In this document: piece after piece, positions 55,691-64,000 of the stretch | Layout of the letters: each line of letters begins with the position of its first letter | Numbering within the stretch: position 1 is the stretch's first letter | NCBI RefSeq assembly: GCF_004136015.1 | Contig: NZ_CP024866.1 | Location: 4,599,192 to 4,663,191 of the forward strand | From: Pseudomonas sp. ACM7 | Lineage (GTDB): Bacteria > Pseudomonadota > Gammaproteobacteria > Pseudomonadales > Pseudomonadaceae | Direction: 5' to 3' | DNA: 64,000 nucleotides | The notes under the pieces: generated by a model | What the model was told of the DNA's origin: nothing | What the model saw: only the letters and a program-made list of their open reading frames with translations | Databases searched by the model: none | Position numbers and translations under genes: made by a program

Positions 55691-56803
55691 ATGAGTGGTG
55701 ACTTCCTCGCTCTGGCACAGCCGGGCGTGCAACAACTTTCGCCTTACGTTCCGGGCAAGCCCGTGGACGAACTGGCGCGCGAGCTGAACATCGATCCGGC
55801 CAGCATCGTCAAACTGGCCAGCAACGAAAACCCGTTGGGCGCCAGTCCCAAGGCTCTGGCGGCGATTCGCGAAGCATTGGCCGAGCTGACCCGCTATCCG
55901 GACGGCAACGGTTTTGCGCTCAAGACCCTGCTGGCCGATCAGTGCCGCGTCGAGCTGAATCAGGTGACGCTGGGCAACGGTTCCAACGACATTCTGGAAC
56001 TGGTCGCCCGTGCCTATCTGGCGCCGGGCCTGAACGCGGTATTCAGCGAGCACGCGTTTGCGGTCTATCCGATCGTGACCCAAGCCGTTGGCGCTACGGC
56101 AAAAGTGATCCCGGCCAAAGACTGGGGTCATGATCTGTCGGGCATGCTGGCCGTGATCGATGCCGATACCCGCGTAGTGTTCATCGCCAACCCGAACAAC
56201 CCTACCGGGACCTGGTTTGGCGCCGAAGCGCTGGACGAATTCCTGCAGGACGTACCGGAGCACGTGCTGGTGGTGCTGGACGAGGCCTACATCGAATACG
56301 CCGAAGGCAGCGACTTGCCGGACGGCCTGGACTATCTGGCGGCCTACCCGAACCTGCTGGTTTCGCGCACGTTCTCCAAAGCCTACGGCCTGGCGGCATT
56401 GCGGGTCGGTTATGGCTTGTCCACGGCGGTGGTCGCGGATGTGCTGAACCGTGTGCGTCAACCGTTCAACGTTAACAGCCTGGCTCTGGCCGCTGCATGC
56501 GCTGCACTGCAAGACGCTGAGTACCTGGCTGAAAGCCGTCGCCTGAACGAATCCGGCATGCAGCAGCTGGAAGCGGGTTTCCGCGAGTTGGGGTTGAGCT
56601 GGATTCCGTCCAAGGGCAACTTCATCTGCGTCGATCTGGGTCGTGTTGCGGCTCCGGTCTTCCAGGGTTTGCTGCGCGAAGGCGTAATCGTGCGTCCGGT
56701 GGCCAATTACGGCATGCCGAACCACTTGCGCATCACCATCGGTCTGCCGGCGGAAAACAGCCGCTTCCTCGAAGCGCTGACCAAGGTTCTGGCTCGTGGT
56801 TGA
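55691..56803 (+). CDS. hisC: histidinol-phosphate aminotransferase (aromatic-operon copy)
   Basis: A 370-residue fold type I PLP aminotransferase. The PLP lysine is in RTFSKAYGLAALRVGYG, and NPNNPTG and LDEAYIEY are present. Its place between pheA and tyrA suggests it mainly transaminates phenylpyruvate, 4-hydroxyphenylpyruvate or arogenate precursors; in P. aeruginosa the corresponding gene is called hisC2. Many pseudomonads carry another hisC in the histidine locus. It overlaps the next gene by eight bases. Confidence 0.93.
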   Translation: MSGDFLALAQPGVQQLSPYVPGKPVDELARELNIDPASIVKLASNENPLGASPKALAAIREALAELTRYPDGNGFALKTLLADQCRVELNQVTLGNGSNDILELVARAYLAPGLNAVFSEHAFAVYPIVTQAVGATAKVIPAKDWGHDLSGMLAVIDADTRVVFIANPNNPTGTWFGAEALDEFLQDVPEHVLVVLDEAYIEYAEGSDLPDGLDYLAAYPNLLVSRTFSKAYGLAALRVGYGLSTAVVADVLNRVRQPFNVNSLALAAACAALQDAEYLAESRRLNESGMQQLEAGFRELGLSWIPSKGNFICVDLGRVAAPVFQGLLREGVIVRPVANYGMPNHLRITIGLPAENSRFLEALTKVLARG

Positions 56804-59039
56804 TGTCACTGCACTGCAATCTGCTGAACCTATGATCGGTCGCCTGGTGGTGGTCGGTCTGGGGCTGATCGGCGGTTCGTTTGCCAAGGGTTTGCGTGAA
56901 AGCGGCCTGTGCCGCGAAGTGGTCGGGGTCGATCTCGACCCACAGTCGCGCAAGCTGGCGGTTGAGTTGGGTGTGGTGGATCGCTGCGAAGAAGACCTGG
57001 CCGTTGCTTGCCAGGGCGCCGACGTGATTCAACTGGCCGTGCCGATCCTTGCCATGGAAAAAATGCTCGGCCGATTGGCCAGCATGGACCTGGGGCAAGC
57101 GATTCTGACTGACGTCGGCAGCGCCAAAGGCAATGTGGTGCGCGCGGCAACCGAAGCGTTTGGCGGCATGCCGGCGCGTTTCGTGCCGGGGCATCCGATT
57201 GCCGGTTCCGAGCAGAGCGGGGTGGAAGCCTCCAATGCCGAACTGTTCCGTCGCCATAAAGTGATTTTGACGCCGCTGGATCAGACTGATCCGGCAGCGC
57301 TGGCAGTGGTCGACCGTTTGTGGCGCGAATTGGGCGCCGATGTCGAGCACATGCAGGTCGAGCGTCATGACGAAGTGTTGGCGGCGACCAGCCATTTGCC
57401 GCACTTGTTGGCGTTCGGTTTGGTCGATTCGTTGGCCAAGCGCAATGAAAACCTTGAGATCTTCCGTTACGCTGCCGGCGGTTTCCGCGATTTCACAAGA
57501 ATTGCGGGTAGCGACCCGGTCATGTGGCACGACATCTTCCTCGCCAACCGCGAAGCTGTCCTGCGCACACTCGATACATTTCGCAGCGACCTCGACGCCT
57601 TGCGCGACGCGGTCGATGCAGGGGATGGGCACCAATTGTTGGGCGTTTTCACTCGCGCCCGGGTTGCCCGCGAACATTTCAGTAAAATCCTGGCCCGCCG
57701 GGCTTATGTGGACGCTATGAATTCCAACGACCTGATTTTCCTGGCACAACCTGGTGGCCGCCTGACTGGGCGGATTCGAGTACCGGGCGACAAATCGATT
57801 TCCCACCGTTCGATCATGCTCGGCTCCCTGGCTGAAGGCGTTACCGAAGTGGAAGGTTTCCTCGAGGGCGAAGACGCCTTGGCAACCTTGCAAGCCTTCC
57901 GCGACATGGGCGTCGTGATCGAAGGCCCGCACCATGGCCGCGTGACCATTCACGGCGTCGGCCTGCATGGCTTGAAGCCTGCGCCGGGCCCGATCTATCT
58001 GGGCAACTCCGGCACTTCGATGCGTCTGCTGTCTGGCCTGTTGGCTGCGCAGAACTTCGACAGCACGTTGACGGGCGATGCTTCGCTGTCCAAGCGTCCG
58101 ATGAATCGCGTGGCCAATCCGCTACGTGAAATGGGCGCCGTAATCGAGACCGCTGCTGAAGGTCGTCCACCGATGACCATTCGCGGCGGCAACAAGCTCA
58201 AAGGCCTGACCTACACCATGCCGATGGCCAGTGCCCAGGTTAAATCCTGCCTGCTGCTGGCGGGTTTGTACGCCGAAGGCAAAACCACCGTCACCGAGCC
58301 TGCTCCAACCCGCGACCACACCGAGCGCATGCTGCGTGGCTTCGGCTACCCGGTCACCGTCAACGGTGCGACCGCGTCGGTCGAATCCGGCCACAAGCTG
58401 ACCGCGACCCACATTGAAGTGCCGGGCGACATCTCGTCTTCCGCGTTCTTCCTGGTGGCCGCGTCGATCGCCGAAGGCTCGGAGCTGGTGCTTGAGCACG
58501 TCGGCATCAACCCGACCCGTACCGGCGTGATCGACATCCTGCGTCTGATGGGCGCTGATATCACCCTGGAAAACCAGCGTGAAGTCGGCGGTGAGCCGGT
58601 TGCGGATCTGCGCGTACGTGCAGCTAAACTCAAAGGTATCGAGATTCCCGAAGCGCTGGTTCCGCTGGCCATCGACGAATTCCCGGTGCTGTTCGTAGCC
58701 GCCGCCTGTGCCGAAGGGCGCACCATCCTGCGTGGCGCCGAAGAGCTGCGGGTTAAAGAGTCGGACCGGATTCAGGTCATGGCGGATGGCTTGCTGGCAC
58801 TTGGCGTCAAATGCGAACCGACCCCGGACGGCATCATCATCGACGGCGGCCAGATCGGCGGCGGCGAAGTGCACGGTCACGGCGATCACCGGATTGCCAT
58901 GGCCTTCAGCGTGGCTTCGCTGCGCGCCACTGCACCGATCCGCATCCATGATTGCGCCAACGTCGCGACGTCGTTCCCGAACTTCCTCGCGCTGTGTGCG
59001 CAGGTCGGTATCCGTGTTGCACAAGAGGCTCAGTCGTGA
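56796..59039 (+). CDS. tyrA-aroA: fused cyclohexadienyl dehydrogenase / EPSP synthase
   Basis: A 747-residue fusion. Residues 1 to about 300 are prephenate/arogenate dehydrogenase (Rossmann [34 protein letters not shown]). From about residue 308 ([14 protein letters not shown]) the sequence is EPSP synthase of the shikimate pathway, with [26 protein letters not shown] and KESDRI. The glyphosate-site stretch is GNSGTSMR. The fusion is characteristic of Pseudomonas. The start is GTG 56796 or ATG 56832; the latter begins right at the Rossmann strand. It overlaps cmk (GTGA). Confidence 0.95.
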   Translation: MVDVTALQSAEPMIGRLVVVGLGLIGGSFAKGLRESGLCREVVGVDLDPQSRKLAVELGVVDRCEEDLAVACQGADVIQLAVPILAMEKMLGRLASMDLGQAILTDVGSAKGNVVRAATEAFGGMPARFVPGHPIAGSEQSGVEASNAELFRRHKVILTPLDQTDPAALAVVDRLWRELGADVEHMQVERHDEVLAATSHLPHLLAFGLVDSLAKRNENLEIFRYAAGGFRDFTRIAGSDPVMWHDIFLANREAVLRTLDTFRSDLDALRDAVDAGDGHQLLGVFTRARVAREHFSKILARRAYVDAMNSNDLIFLAQPGGRLTGRIRVPGDKSISHRSIMLGSLAEGVTEVEGFLEGEDALATLQAFRDMGVVIEGPHHGRVTIHGVGLHGLKPAPGPIYLGNSGTSMRLLSGLLAAQNFDSTLTGDASLSKRPMNRVANPLREMGAVIETAAEGRPPMTIRGGNKLKGLTYTMPMASAQVKSCLLLAGLYAEGKTTVTEPAPTRDHTERMLRGFGYPVTVNGATASVESGHKLTATHIEVPGDISSSAFFLVAASIAEGSELVLEHVGINPTRTGVIDILRLMGADITLENQREVGGEPVADLRVRAAKLKGIEIPEALVPLAIDEFPVLFVAAACAEGRTILRGAEELRVKESDRIQVMADGLLALGVKCEPTPDGIIIDGGQIGGGEVHGHGDHRIAMAFSVASLRATAPIRIHDCANVATSFPNFLALCAQVGIRVAQEAQS

Positions 59040-59725
59040 TTATCAAGCCACCGGTCATCACCATCGACGGGCCTAGCGGTTCGGGCAAGGGCACTATTGC
59101 CGGGATTCTGGCCAAGCGCCTGGGCTGGTGCCTGCTGGATTCCGGTGCGCTGTACCGTCTGCTGGCATTCGCCGCGCGCAACCATGGCGTCGATCTGACC
59201 AATGAAGAGTCGCTGAAGCTGCTGGCCGCTCATCTGGACGTGCAATTCGTCGGCGCGACCGAAGGTCATCCGCAGCGGATCATTCTCGAAGGTGACGATG
59301 TCACTGATGATCTGCGCAACGAACAAGTCGGCGCCTGGGCTTCCCAGGTCGCTGCGCTGCCGGCCGTGCGTGATGCGCTGCTCCAGCGCCAGCGGGCGTT
59401 TCAGGAGGCTCCGGGTCTGGTGGCCGATGGTCGCGACATGGGCACGGTGGTTTTCCCCGATGCACCGCTGAAGATATTCCTGACTGCCAGTGCCGAGGAG
59501 CGTGCGCGCCGTCGATACTTGCAGTTGAAGGGCAAAGTCGATGGTGTTAGTCTGTCGAGTCTGCTAGATGAGATACGTGTCCGCGATGAGCGTGACACCC
59601 AGCGAGCGGTAGCCCCGCTCAAGCCGGCGGCTGACGCCATACAGCTGGATTCCACGGAATTATCCATCGATCAGGTGCTGGAACGCATCATGAGCGAGAT
59701 CGCACTCCGCGATATTGCCGGGTGA
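59036..59725 (+). CDS. cmk: cytidylate kinase
   Basis: A 229-residue nucleoside monophosphate kinase that phosphorylates CMP and dCMP. The P-loop [11 protein letters not shown] is at the start, with [20 protein letters not shown] and RARRRYLQL as substrate and lid regions. The start is GTG 59036, overlapping the tyrA-aroA TGA. Last gene of the operon, followed by a terminator-like hairpin and then rpsA, an order conserved in many bacteria. Confidence 0.96.
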   Translation: MIIKPPVITIDGPSGSGKGTIAGILAKRLGWCLLDSGALYRLLAFAARNHGVDLTNEESLKLLAAHLDVQFVGATEGHPQRIILEGDDVTDDLRNEQVGAWASQVAALPAVRDALLQRQRAFQEAPGLVADGRDMGTVVFPDAPLKIFLTASAEERARRRYLQLKGKVDGVSLSSLLDEIRVRDERDTQRAVAPLKPAADAIQLDSTELSIDQVLERIMSEIALRDIAG

Positions 59726-59727
59726 CC

Positions 59728-59772
59728 AAGAAACACCCTGGGGGACCAGTCATAGTCCTGTGGTGTTTCTTT
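59728..59772 (+). terminator. hairpin after cmk
   Basis: AAGAAACACC pairs with GGTGTTTCTT around a 25-base loop that itself contains GGGACCA/TAGTCC pairing. It ends in TTT and may attenuate rather than fully stop read-through into rpsA. Confidence 0.65.
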
Positions 59773-59844
59773 AAATGAACGTAACCCACGTCGTCTGGGA
59801 TGTGGAGATGGGCGTATTCTTCGCCCTTATACTCAGGAATTAAA

Positions 59845-61536
59845 ATGAGCGAAAGCTTTGCGGAACTCTTTGAAGAAAGCCTAAAAACCCTGAACCTTCA
59901 GGCAGGCTCCATCATCACCGGTGTTATCGTTGATATCGATTACCAAGCTCGCTGGGTAACCGTTCACGCTGGCCTGAAGTCTGAAGCACTCATCCCGCTT
60001 GAGCAGTTCTACAACGATGCTGGCGAACTGACTATCAACGTCGGTGACGAAGTTCACGTTGCGCTGGACTCGGTTGAAGACGGCTTTGGTGAAACCAAGC
60101 TGTCCCGTGAAAAAGCCAAGCGCGCTGAATGCTGGATTGTTCTGGAAGCAGCCTTCGCAGCCGAAGAAGTGGTCAAGGGCGTTATCAACGGTAAGGTTAA
60201 AGGCGGCTTCACTGTCGACGTTAACGGCATCCGTGCGTTCCTGCCAGGTTCTCTGGTTGACGTCCGTCCAGTGCGCGACACCACGCACCTGGAAGGCAAA
60301 GAGCTGGAATTCAAGGTCATCAAGCTTGACCAGAAACGCAACAACGTTGTCGTTTCCCGTCGTAGCGTCCTCGAAGCCGAGAACTCCGCTGAGCGTGAAG
60401 CTCTGCTGGAATCCCTGCAGGAAGGCCAACAAGTCAAAGGTATCGTCAAAAACCTCACCGATTACGGCGCATTCGTCGATCTGGGTGGCGTCGATGGCCT
60501 GCTGCACATTACCGACATGGCTTGGAAGCGTATCAAGCATCCTTCCGAAATCGTCAACGTTGGCGACGAGATCGATGTCAAGGTTCTGAAGTACGATCGC
60601 GAACGCAATCGTGTTTCCCTGGGCCTCAAGCAACTGGGCGAAGATCCATGGGTTGCTATCAAAGCCCGTTACCCAGAAAGCACTCGCGTTACCGCTCGTG
60701 TAACCAACCTGACCGACTACGGCTGCTTCGCTGAGCTGGAAGAAGGCGTTGAAGGCCTGGTACACGTTTCCGAAATGGACTGGACCAACAAGAACATCCA
60801 CCCTTCGAAAGTCGTACAAGTCGGCGACGAAGTGGAAGTTATGGTTCTGGACATCGACGAAGAGCGTCGTCGTATCTCCCTCGGCATCAAGCAGTGCAAA
60901 TCTAACCCATGGGAAGATTTCTCTGGCCAGTTCAACAAGGGCGATAAAATCTCCGGCACCATCAAGTCGATCACCGATTTCGGTATCTTCATTGGTCTGG
61001 ACGGCGGCATCGACGGTCTGGTTCACCTGTCCGACATCTCCTGGAACGAAGTGGGCGAAGAAGCTGTTCGCCGCTTCAAGAAGGGCGACGAGCTGGACAC
61101 CGTTATCCTGTCGGTTGACCCAGAGCGCGAGCGCATCTCCCTGGGTATCAAACAACTGGAAAGCGATCCGTTCTCCGAGTACGTTCAAGAGAACGACAAA
61201 GGCGCCATCGTTAAAGGCATCGTGAAAGAAGTTGACGCTAAAGGCGCCATCATCACTCTGGCCGACGATATCGAAGCGACTCTGAAAGCCTCCGAAATCA
61301 GCCGTGACCGCGTTGAAGACGCGCGCAACGTTCTGAAAGAAGGCCAGGAAGTAGAAGCCAAGATCATCAGCGTTGACCGCAAGAGCCGTGTAATCCAGCT
61401 CTCCATCAAGTCGAAAGACGATGCTGAAGAGAAAGAAGCAATCCAGAGCTTGAAAGACAAGCCTTCGGATAGCATCGCTGCTGGTCCTACCACTCTGGGC
61501 GACCTGTTGCGTGCACAAATGGAAAAACAGAACTAA
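59845..61536 (+). CDS. rpsA: 30S ribosomal protein S1
   Basis: A 563-residue protein with six S1 (OB-fold) repeats; the last four are most regular ([39 protein letters not shown]). It binds mRNA on the 30S subunit and assists initiation on weak ribosome sites. The ATG at 59845 follows AGGAATTAAA. The codon choice is strongly biased, as expected for a highly expressed gene. The leader contains a GGGCG/CGCCC stem (59810-59826) that may take part in autoregulation; this is inferred. Confidence 0.98.
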   Translation: MSESFAELFEESLKTLNLQAGSIITGVIVDIDYQARWVTVHAGLKSEALIPLEQFYNDAGELTINVGDEVHVALDSVEDGFGETKLSREKAKRAECWIVLEAAFAAEEVVKGVINGKVKGGFTVDVNGIRAFLPGSLVDVRPVRDTTHLEGKELEFKVIKLDQKRNNVVVSRRSVLEAENSAEREALLESLQEGQQVKGIVKNLTDYGAFVDLGGVDGLLHITDMAWKRIKHPSEIVNVGDEIDVKVLKYDRERNRVSLGLKQLGEDPWVAIKARYPESTRVTARVTNLTDYGCFAELEEGVEGLVHVSEMDWTNKNIHPSKVVQVGDEVEVMVLDIDEERRRISLGIKQCKSNPWEDFSGQFNKGDKISGTIKSITDFGIFIGLDGGIDGLVHLSDISWNEVGEEAVRRFKKGDELDTVILSVDPERERISLGIKQLESDPFSEYVQENDKGAIVKGIVKEVDAKGAIITLADDIEATLKASEISRDRVEDARNVLKEGQEVEAKIISVDRKSRVIQLSIKSKDDAEEKEAIQSLKDKPSDSIAAGPTTLGDLLRAQMEKQN

Positions 61537-61555
61537 GTTCTGTCAGACCATAGAA

Positions 61556-61582
61556 AAAGGGCGACTTCGGTCGCCCTTTTTT
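61556..61582 (+). terminator. rpsA intrinsic terminator
   Basis: AAAGGGCGAC-TTCG-GTCGCCCTTTTTT, a classic strong terminator with a UUCG tetraloop, 20 bases after the stop. Confidence 0.96.
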
Positions 61583-61754
61583 GCGCCTGTGATTTGGTGA
61601 TTTTAATGGTTTCGCGGCGCTGCGATTGTTTGCCGTGAAACCAATCCTCCCGACAAGTTGTCTCTTTCTTTAATAGGATCAATCGTTTATTTACAGCTAG
61701 TCTTTAGCCTGAAGCGAGCGACAGTCGGGCAGGGCGTCCGACCTTAGGAAGCGA

Positions 61755-62033
61755 ATGAACAAGCTCATTGTCGTAATAGCCGTACTGACATTGGTGGGAT
61801 GTACCACTAATGCCAAGACTCACGCAGTGCGTGGGGTCAGTGGCATCGAGATCGATTGTTCAGGGCTGGGGTCGGGGTGGGAGAAGTGTCGCAAGCGAGC
61901 TAACAAGGAGTGCAAGGCGGCGGGCTATAAAGTTATAGCCCGGTCCGATGATGCTAAAGACGAGGATGAGTACCCCTTTGGCTTCAATCCTGCGGGCTAT
62001 CTGACGCGCACCATGCTGGTCATCTGTCGATGA
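61755..62033 (+). CDS. small lipoprotein of unknown function
   Basis: A 92-residue lipoprotein: the signal peptide MNKLIVVIAVLTLVGC has its lipobox cysteine at 16. The mature part has four further cysteines (IDCSG, EKCRKR, KECKAAGY, VICR), possibly two disulphides, with a basic middle and an acidic DDAKDEDE stretch. AGGAAG precedes the ATG. No function is known. It stands between rpsA and ihfB with its own leader. Confidence 0.8.
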   Translation: MNKLIVVIAVLTLVGCTTNAKTHAVRGVSGIEIDCSGLGSGWEKCRKRANKECKAAGYKVIARSDDAKDEDEYPFGFNPAGYLTRTMLVICR

Positions 62034-62184
62034 GTGTGTGAGTGCGCGATCAGTGATTCGTTACTCTGGAATAGGTCATCTCATTGCTGGTGAGGTATGT
62101 CAAAACTCGGACTGTTCAAATTCATCCGGGCGTGCTAAAACCTTTGAAGCGCTGATCTAGCTGCTTGAAAAAGAAGGGAAAAAT

Positions 62185-62481
62185 ATGACGAAGTCGGAGT
62201 TGATCGAACGAATTGTCACCCATCAAGGGCTGCTCTCATCCAAGGATGTGGAGCTGGCCATCAAGACCATGCTCGAACAAATGTCCCAATGTCTGGCCAC
62301 CGGTGATCGTATCGAGATCCGTGGGTTTGGCAGTTTTTCACTGCACTATCGTGCGCCGCGTGTGGGGCGCAACCCGAAAACTGGTCAGTCGGTTAGCCTG
62401 GATGGCAAGTTTGTGCCGCATTTCAAGCCGGGGAAGGAATTGCGTGATCGGGTGAATGAGGATGAGGAAGATGATGTCTAG
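62185..62481 (+). CDS. ihfB: integration host factor subunit beta
   Basis: A 98-residue HU/IHF-fold DNA-bending protein, partner of IhfA. It starts [15 protein letters not shown] and contains the beta-arm region [21 protein letters not shown], where the proline intercalates into DNA. AAGAAGGGAAAAAT precedes the ATG at 62185. The length is normal. The order rpsA-ihfB-lapA is typical of gamma-proteobacteria. Confidence 0.97.
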   Translation: MTKSELIERIVTHQGLLSSKDVELAIKTMLEQMSQCLATGDRIEIRGFGSFSLHYRAPRVGRNPKTGQSVSLDGKFVPHFKPGKELRDRVNEDEEDDV

Positions 62482-62496
62482 ATCGTGAGAAGGAAA

Positions 62497-62745
62497 ATGC
62501 TTTTGAAAACATTGCTGCGGTGGTTCCTGCTCCTCTTTGTGCTGTCGGTAATTCTGGCTGTAGTCGTTTTTATGCTTGAGAATCAGCAATCTGTCATAAT
62601 CACTTTTGCCGGCTGGTCTAGCGTAGAGGTTTCTGTTTCTAGTTGTTTGATTGTGGCGCTGCTGGTCGGGATGGCCATAGGGCCGGTACTGGGATTTGCC
62701 TTAAGGTATCGACGTGGTGTTCGGGGCAATCGGAAATTTAGTTAA
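62497..62745 (+). CDS. lapA: LapA family inner-membrane protein (DUF1049)
   Basis: An 82-residue protein with two hydrophobic helices (about residues 7-27 and 44-66) and the family pattern MLENQQSVIITFAGW. In E. coli LapA and LapB control LpxC turnover and LPS assembly; lapB is not seen here. The start is either ATG 62497, very close to an AGAAGG site, or GTG 62485 with no site. It lies 15 bases after ihfB. Confidence 0.85.
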   Translation: MLLKTLLRWFLLLFVLSVILAVVVFMLENQQSVIITFAGWSSVEVSVSSCLIVALLVGMAIGPVLGFALRYRRGVRGNRKFS

Positions 62746-62771
62746 CTATTGGCGCAGTAGCCTTTAAAAGA

Positions 62772-63842
62772 ATGGGTTGGATGAAGTGTATGCAAGAAAA
62801 TAGCTCTGATAGCCAAAGCTTGAATGAAATTGATTTATTCGAATTTCTAAAAGGGATTTGGGAGCAGCGTCAGCTAATTGCTGTTGTTACGGCGTTGTTT
62901 TTGTGCGCAGCAGCCGCATACGCTTGGTTAAGTGAGCCCGTCTATGAGGCGCGAGCTTATGTATTACCGCCAACCCAGAGTGATATTGAAAATTTTAACC
63001 TGGGGCGATCAGAGAGCTCCGATCTGAAGCCTTACTCGGTAAAGAATGTTTACAATGCGTTCGTCAGCAACTTACAGTCTGAATCATTGCGACGTGATTT
63101 TTTTAAAGAGGTTTATTTACCTTCGTTAAGTGAGTCTGATCGTCAAAAGTCGCAAGACACTTTGTATCGTCAATTCCTGAAGGATATTACTGTCATTCAG
63201 CCGATTAAAGAATTTCCTGATCGATTCTCTGTGTACGCGCTGAGTAATAACTCTGAAGTGTCGGTGGAATGGTTGCGTGAATACATCGACAGGGCCAGTG
63301 TTGCAACGGAAAAAGAGATCATCAAGAACTACTCCAAAGAAGTCGAGATGCGAGCCCGTAATATCGCCGTGCAGATACAGATGTTACGGGATAACGCAGC
63401 GAATAAGCGCAGGGATACCGTTTTACAGTTGCGTGAGGCGGAGCGGGTCGCCGGCGCCATTGGCTTGGAAAATCACCAGATCATTTCTGGTGGTGTCACC
63501 GGGGAAGTGGCCGGCTCAGTTGATCCACGGCTAATTTACCTGCGTGGCACAAAGGCGTTGGCGGCCGAGGAAAAAACTCTTCAAGCGAGAGAGTCGGATG
63601 ATCCGTTTATCGGTGATTTGCGCAAGCTTCAAGGCCAATATGATTTCTACAAAGCTTTGAACGTTAAAGCTGAAGACATAGCTGTGTATCGACTGGATGG
63701 TGTCATTCAGCCTCCTGATTCGCCAATCAAACCCAAAAAGGCGTTGATTTTGGTGCTGGGTATGGTCTTGGGGGGTAGCTTGGGTGTGATTCTGGGCTTG
63801 ATTCGCCAGATCTGGATGCGCAACAGAAACAAAATAGCCTAA
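62772..63842 (+). CDS. wzz: Wzz-type O-antigen chain-length determinant
   Basis: A 356-residue polysaccharide co-polymerase with two membrane helices (about residues 34-55 and 325-347) flanking a periplasmic coiled-coil-rich domain. EIDLFEFLKGIWEQRQLI before TM1 and a Pro-rich segment before TM2 (IQPPDSPIKPKKALIL) are Wzz hallmarks. It sets O-antigen length by acting with Wzy. Base composition is clearly more AT-rich than upstream genes, common at O-antigen loci. ATGs at 62772, 62781 and 62790 are all possible starts. Confidence 0.9.
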   Translation: MGWMKCMQENSSDSQSLNEIDLFEFLKGIWEQRQLIAVVTALFLCAAAAYAWLSEPVYEARAYVLPPTQSDIENFNLGRSESSDLKPYSVKNVYNAFVSNLQSESLRRDFFKEVYLPSLSESDRQKSQDTLYRQFLKDITVIQPIKEFPDRFSVYALSNNSEVSVEWLREYIDRASVATEKEIIKNYSKEVEMRARNIAVQIQMLRDNAANKRRDTVLQLREAERVAGAIGLENHQIISGGVTGEVAGSVDPRLIYLRGTKALAAEEKTLQARESDDPFIGDLRKLQGQYDFYKALNVKAEDIAVYRLDGVIQPPDSPIKPKKALILVLGMVLGGSLGVILGLIRQIWMRNRNKIA

Positions 63843-63849
63843 AGGCTCG

Positions 63850-63870
63850 GCCACCAATAGCATTGGTGGC
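63850..63870 (+). terminator. hairpin after wzz
   Basis: GCCACCAAT-AGC-ATTGGTGGC, a perfect 9-bp stem eight bases after the stop; no T-run, so its terminator role is uncertain. Confidence 0.55.
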
Positions 63871-63980
63871 TGATATTTAGAAGTTGATGTCAAAGTCACG
63901 TGCCAAGATCGGTCTAGCGCAGCGTACGGCAGATGCTCAAATCCCCTCTTCTCGGCTAACGGATTTAGCTCCAGTGGTCG

Positions 63981-63986
63981 TATAAT
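63981..63986 (+). promoter_or_regulatory. candidate -10 box near the right edge
   Basis: A consensus TATAAT with no clear -35; it may start transcription of a gene beyond the window, possibly in the O-antigen cluster. The remaining 63871-64000 shows no gene. Confidence 0.35.
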
Positions 63987-64000
63987 CCACGGCTTTGGCG

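Noticed and set aside
54581..56953. 790-codon minus-strand frame opposite pheA and hisC
   Set aside because: A shadow produced by GC-rich third positions. The composition (His, Gln, Arg rich) fits no family, and the plus-strand genes are certain.
59881..61518. 545-codon frame antisense to rpsA
   Set aside because: A shadow caused by the strong codon bias of rpsA; no ribosome site or family match.
63981..64000. JUMPstart/ops element of an O-antigen cluster at the right edge
   Set aside because: CCAGTGG is reminiscent, but the GGCGGTAG ops core is not present in the sequence available.

Overview
The window reads as chromosomal DNA of a Pseudomonas of the P. fluorescens group. The grounds are high GC content, Pseudomonas-type gene neighbourhoods (purM-purN-DUF3108-DUF2066; a late cobalamin operon next to MarR/MFS, glutathione peroxidase and FadL; yciK-mupP-ubiG, mtnA-gyrA-serC-pheA-hisC-tyrA/aroA-cmk-rpsA-ihfB-wzz), and nine palindromic intergenic repeats, seven of them REPIN-type pairs built on GTGGGAGCGGGCTTGCTCGC or close variants. 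The species was not established, and gene-order comparisons are from memory.

Layout. 1-297: 3' end of a group II intron with the last codons of its maturase. 0.3-7.1 kb: dienelactone hydrolase-like enzyme, pirin, OsmC protein, a chemoreceptor, and a cystathionine beta-synthase / gamma-lyase pair (reverse transsulfuration). 7.1-13.1 kb: DUF3108, purN and purM on the minus strand, then DUF2066, an AI-2E-family membrane protein and hda. 13.3-17.4 kb: two paralogous NlpC/P60 lipoproteins, an O-methyltransferase, a sorbosone dehydrogenase-like lipoprotein and an unknown protein. 17.6-26.9 kb: a cobalamin riboswitch followed by cobO-cobB-bluB-cobD-cobC-cobQ-cobU-cobT-cobC(phosphatase)-cobS, nearly all with overlapping start and stop codons. 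Two REPINs lie inside this operon, and one of them encodes the C-terminus of CobB. 26.9-31.9 kb: a MarR/MFS/small-membrane-protein unit with matching operators, periplasmic glutathione peroxidase, FadL, a lysozyme-like relic and a DUF3509-like protein. 31.8-32.8 kb: about 1 kb with no convincing gene but an orphan minus-strand terminator and DnaA-box-like motifs.

32.8-45.3 kb: a small conserved protein, rmuC, a large symporter-histidine kinase-receiver fusion, a TetR/MFS pair, a cupin, a TDT/SLAC1 transporter, an MFS-acyltransferase fusion and a diguanylate cyclase. The gap beside the cyclase holds a 22-codon micro-ORF with a good ribosome site and a hairpin. 45.3-50.2 kb: yciK, mupP, ubiG and methylthioadenosine deaminase on the minus strand, divergent from mtnA. 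50.6-62.7 kb: gyrA, then the aromatic amino acid / serine operon serC-pheA-hisC-tyrA/aroA-cmk, then rpsA, a small lipoprotein, ihfB and lapA. 62.8-64 kb: an AT-richer wzz chain-length regulator, probably the edge of an O-antigen locus.

Most of the window is housekeeping. The parts that deserve a second look are the REPIN-extended CobB, the predicted leaderless MarR gene with paired operators, the two very small genes (40 and 22 codons), the orphan terminator region, and the group II intron end. I saw no clearly new multi-gene system.
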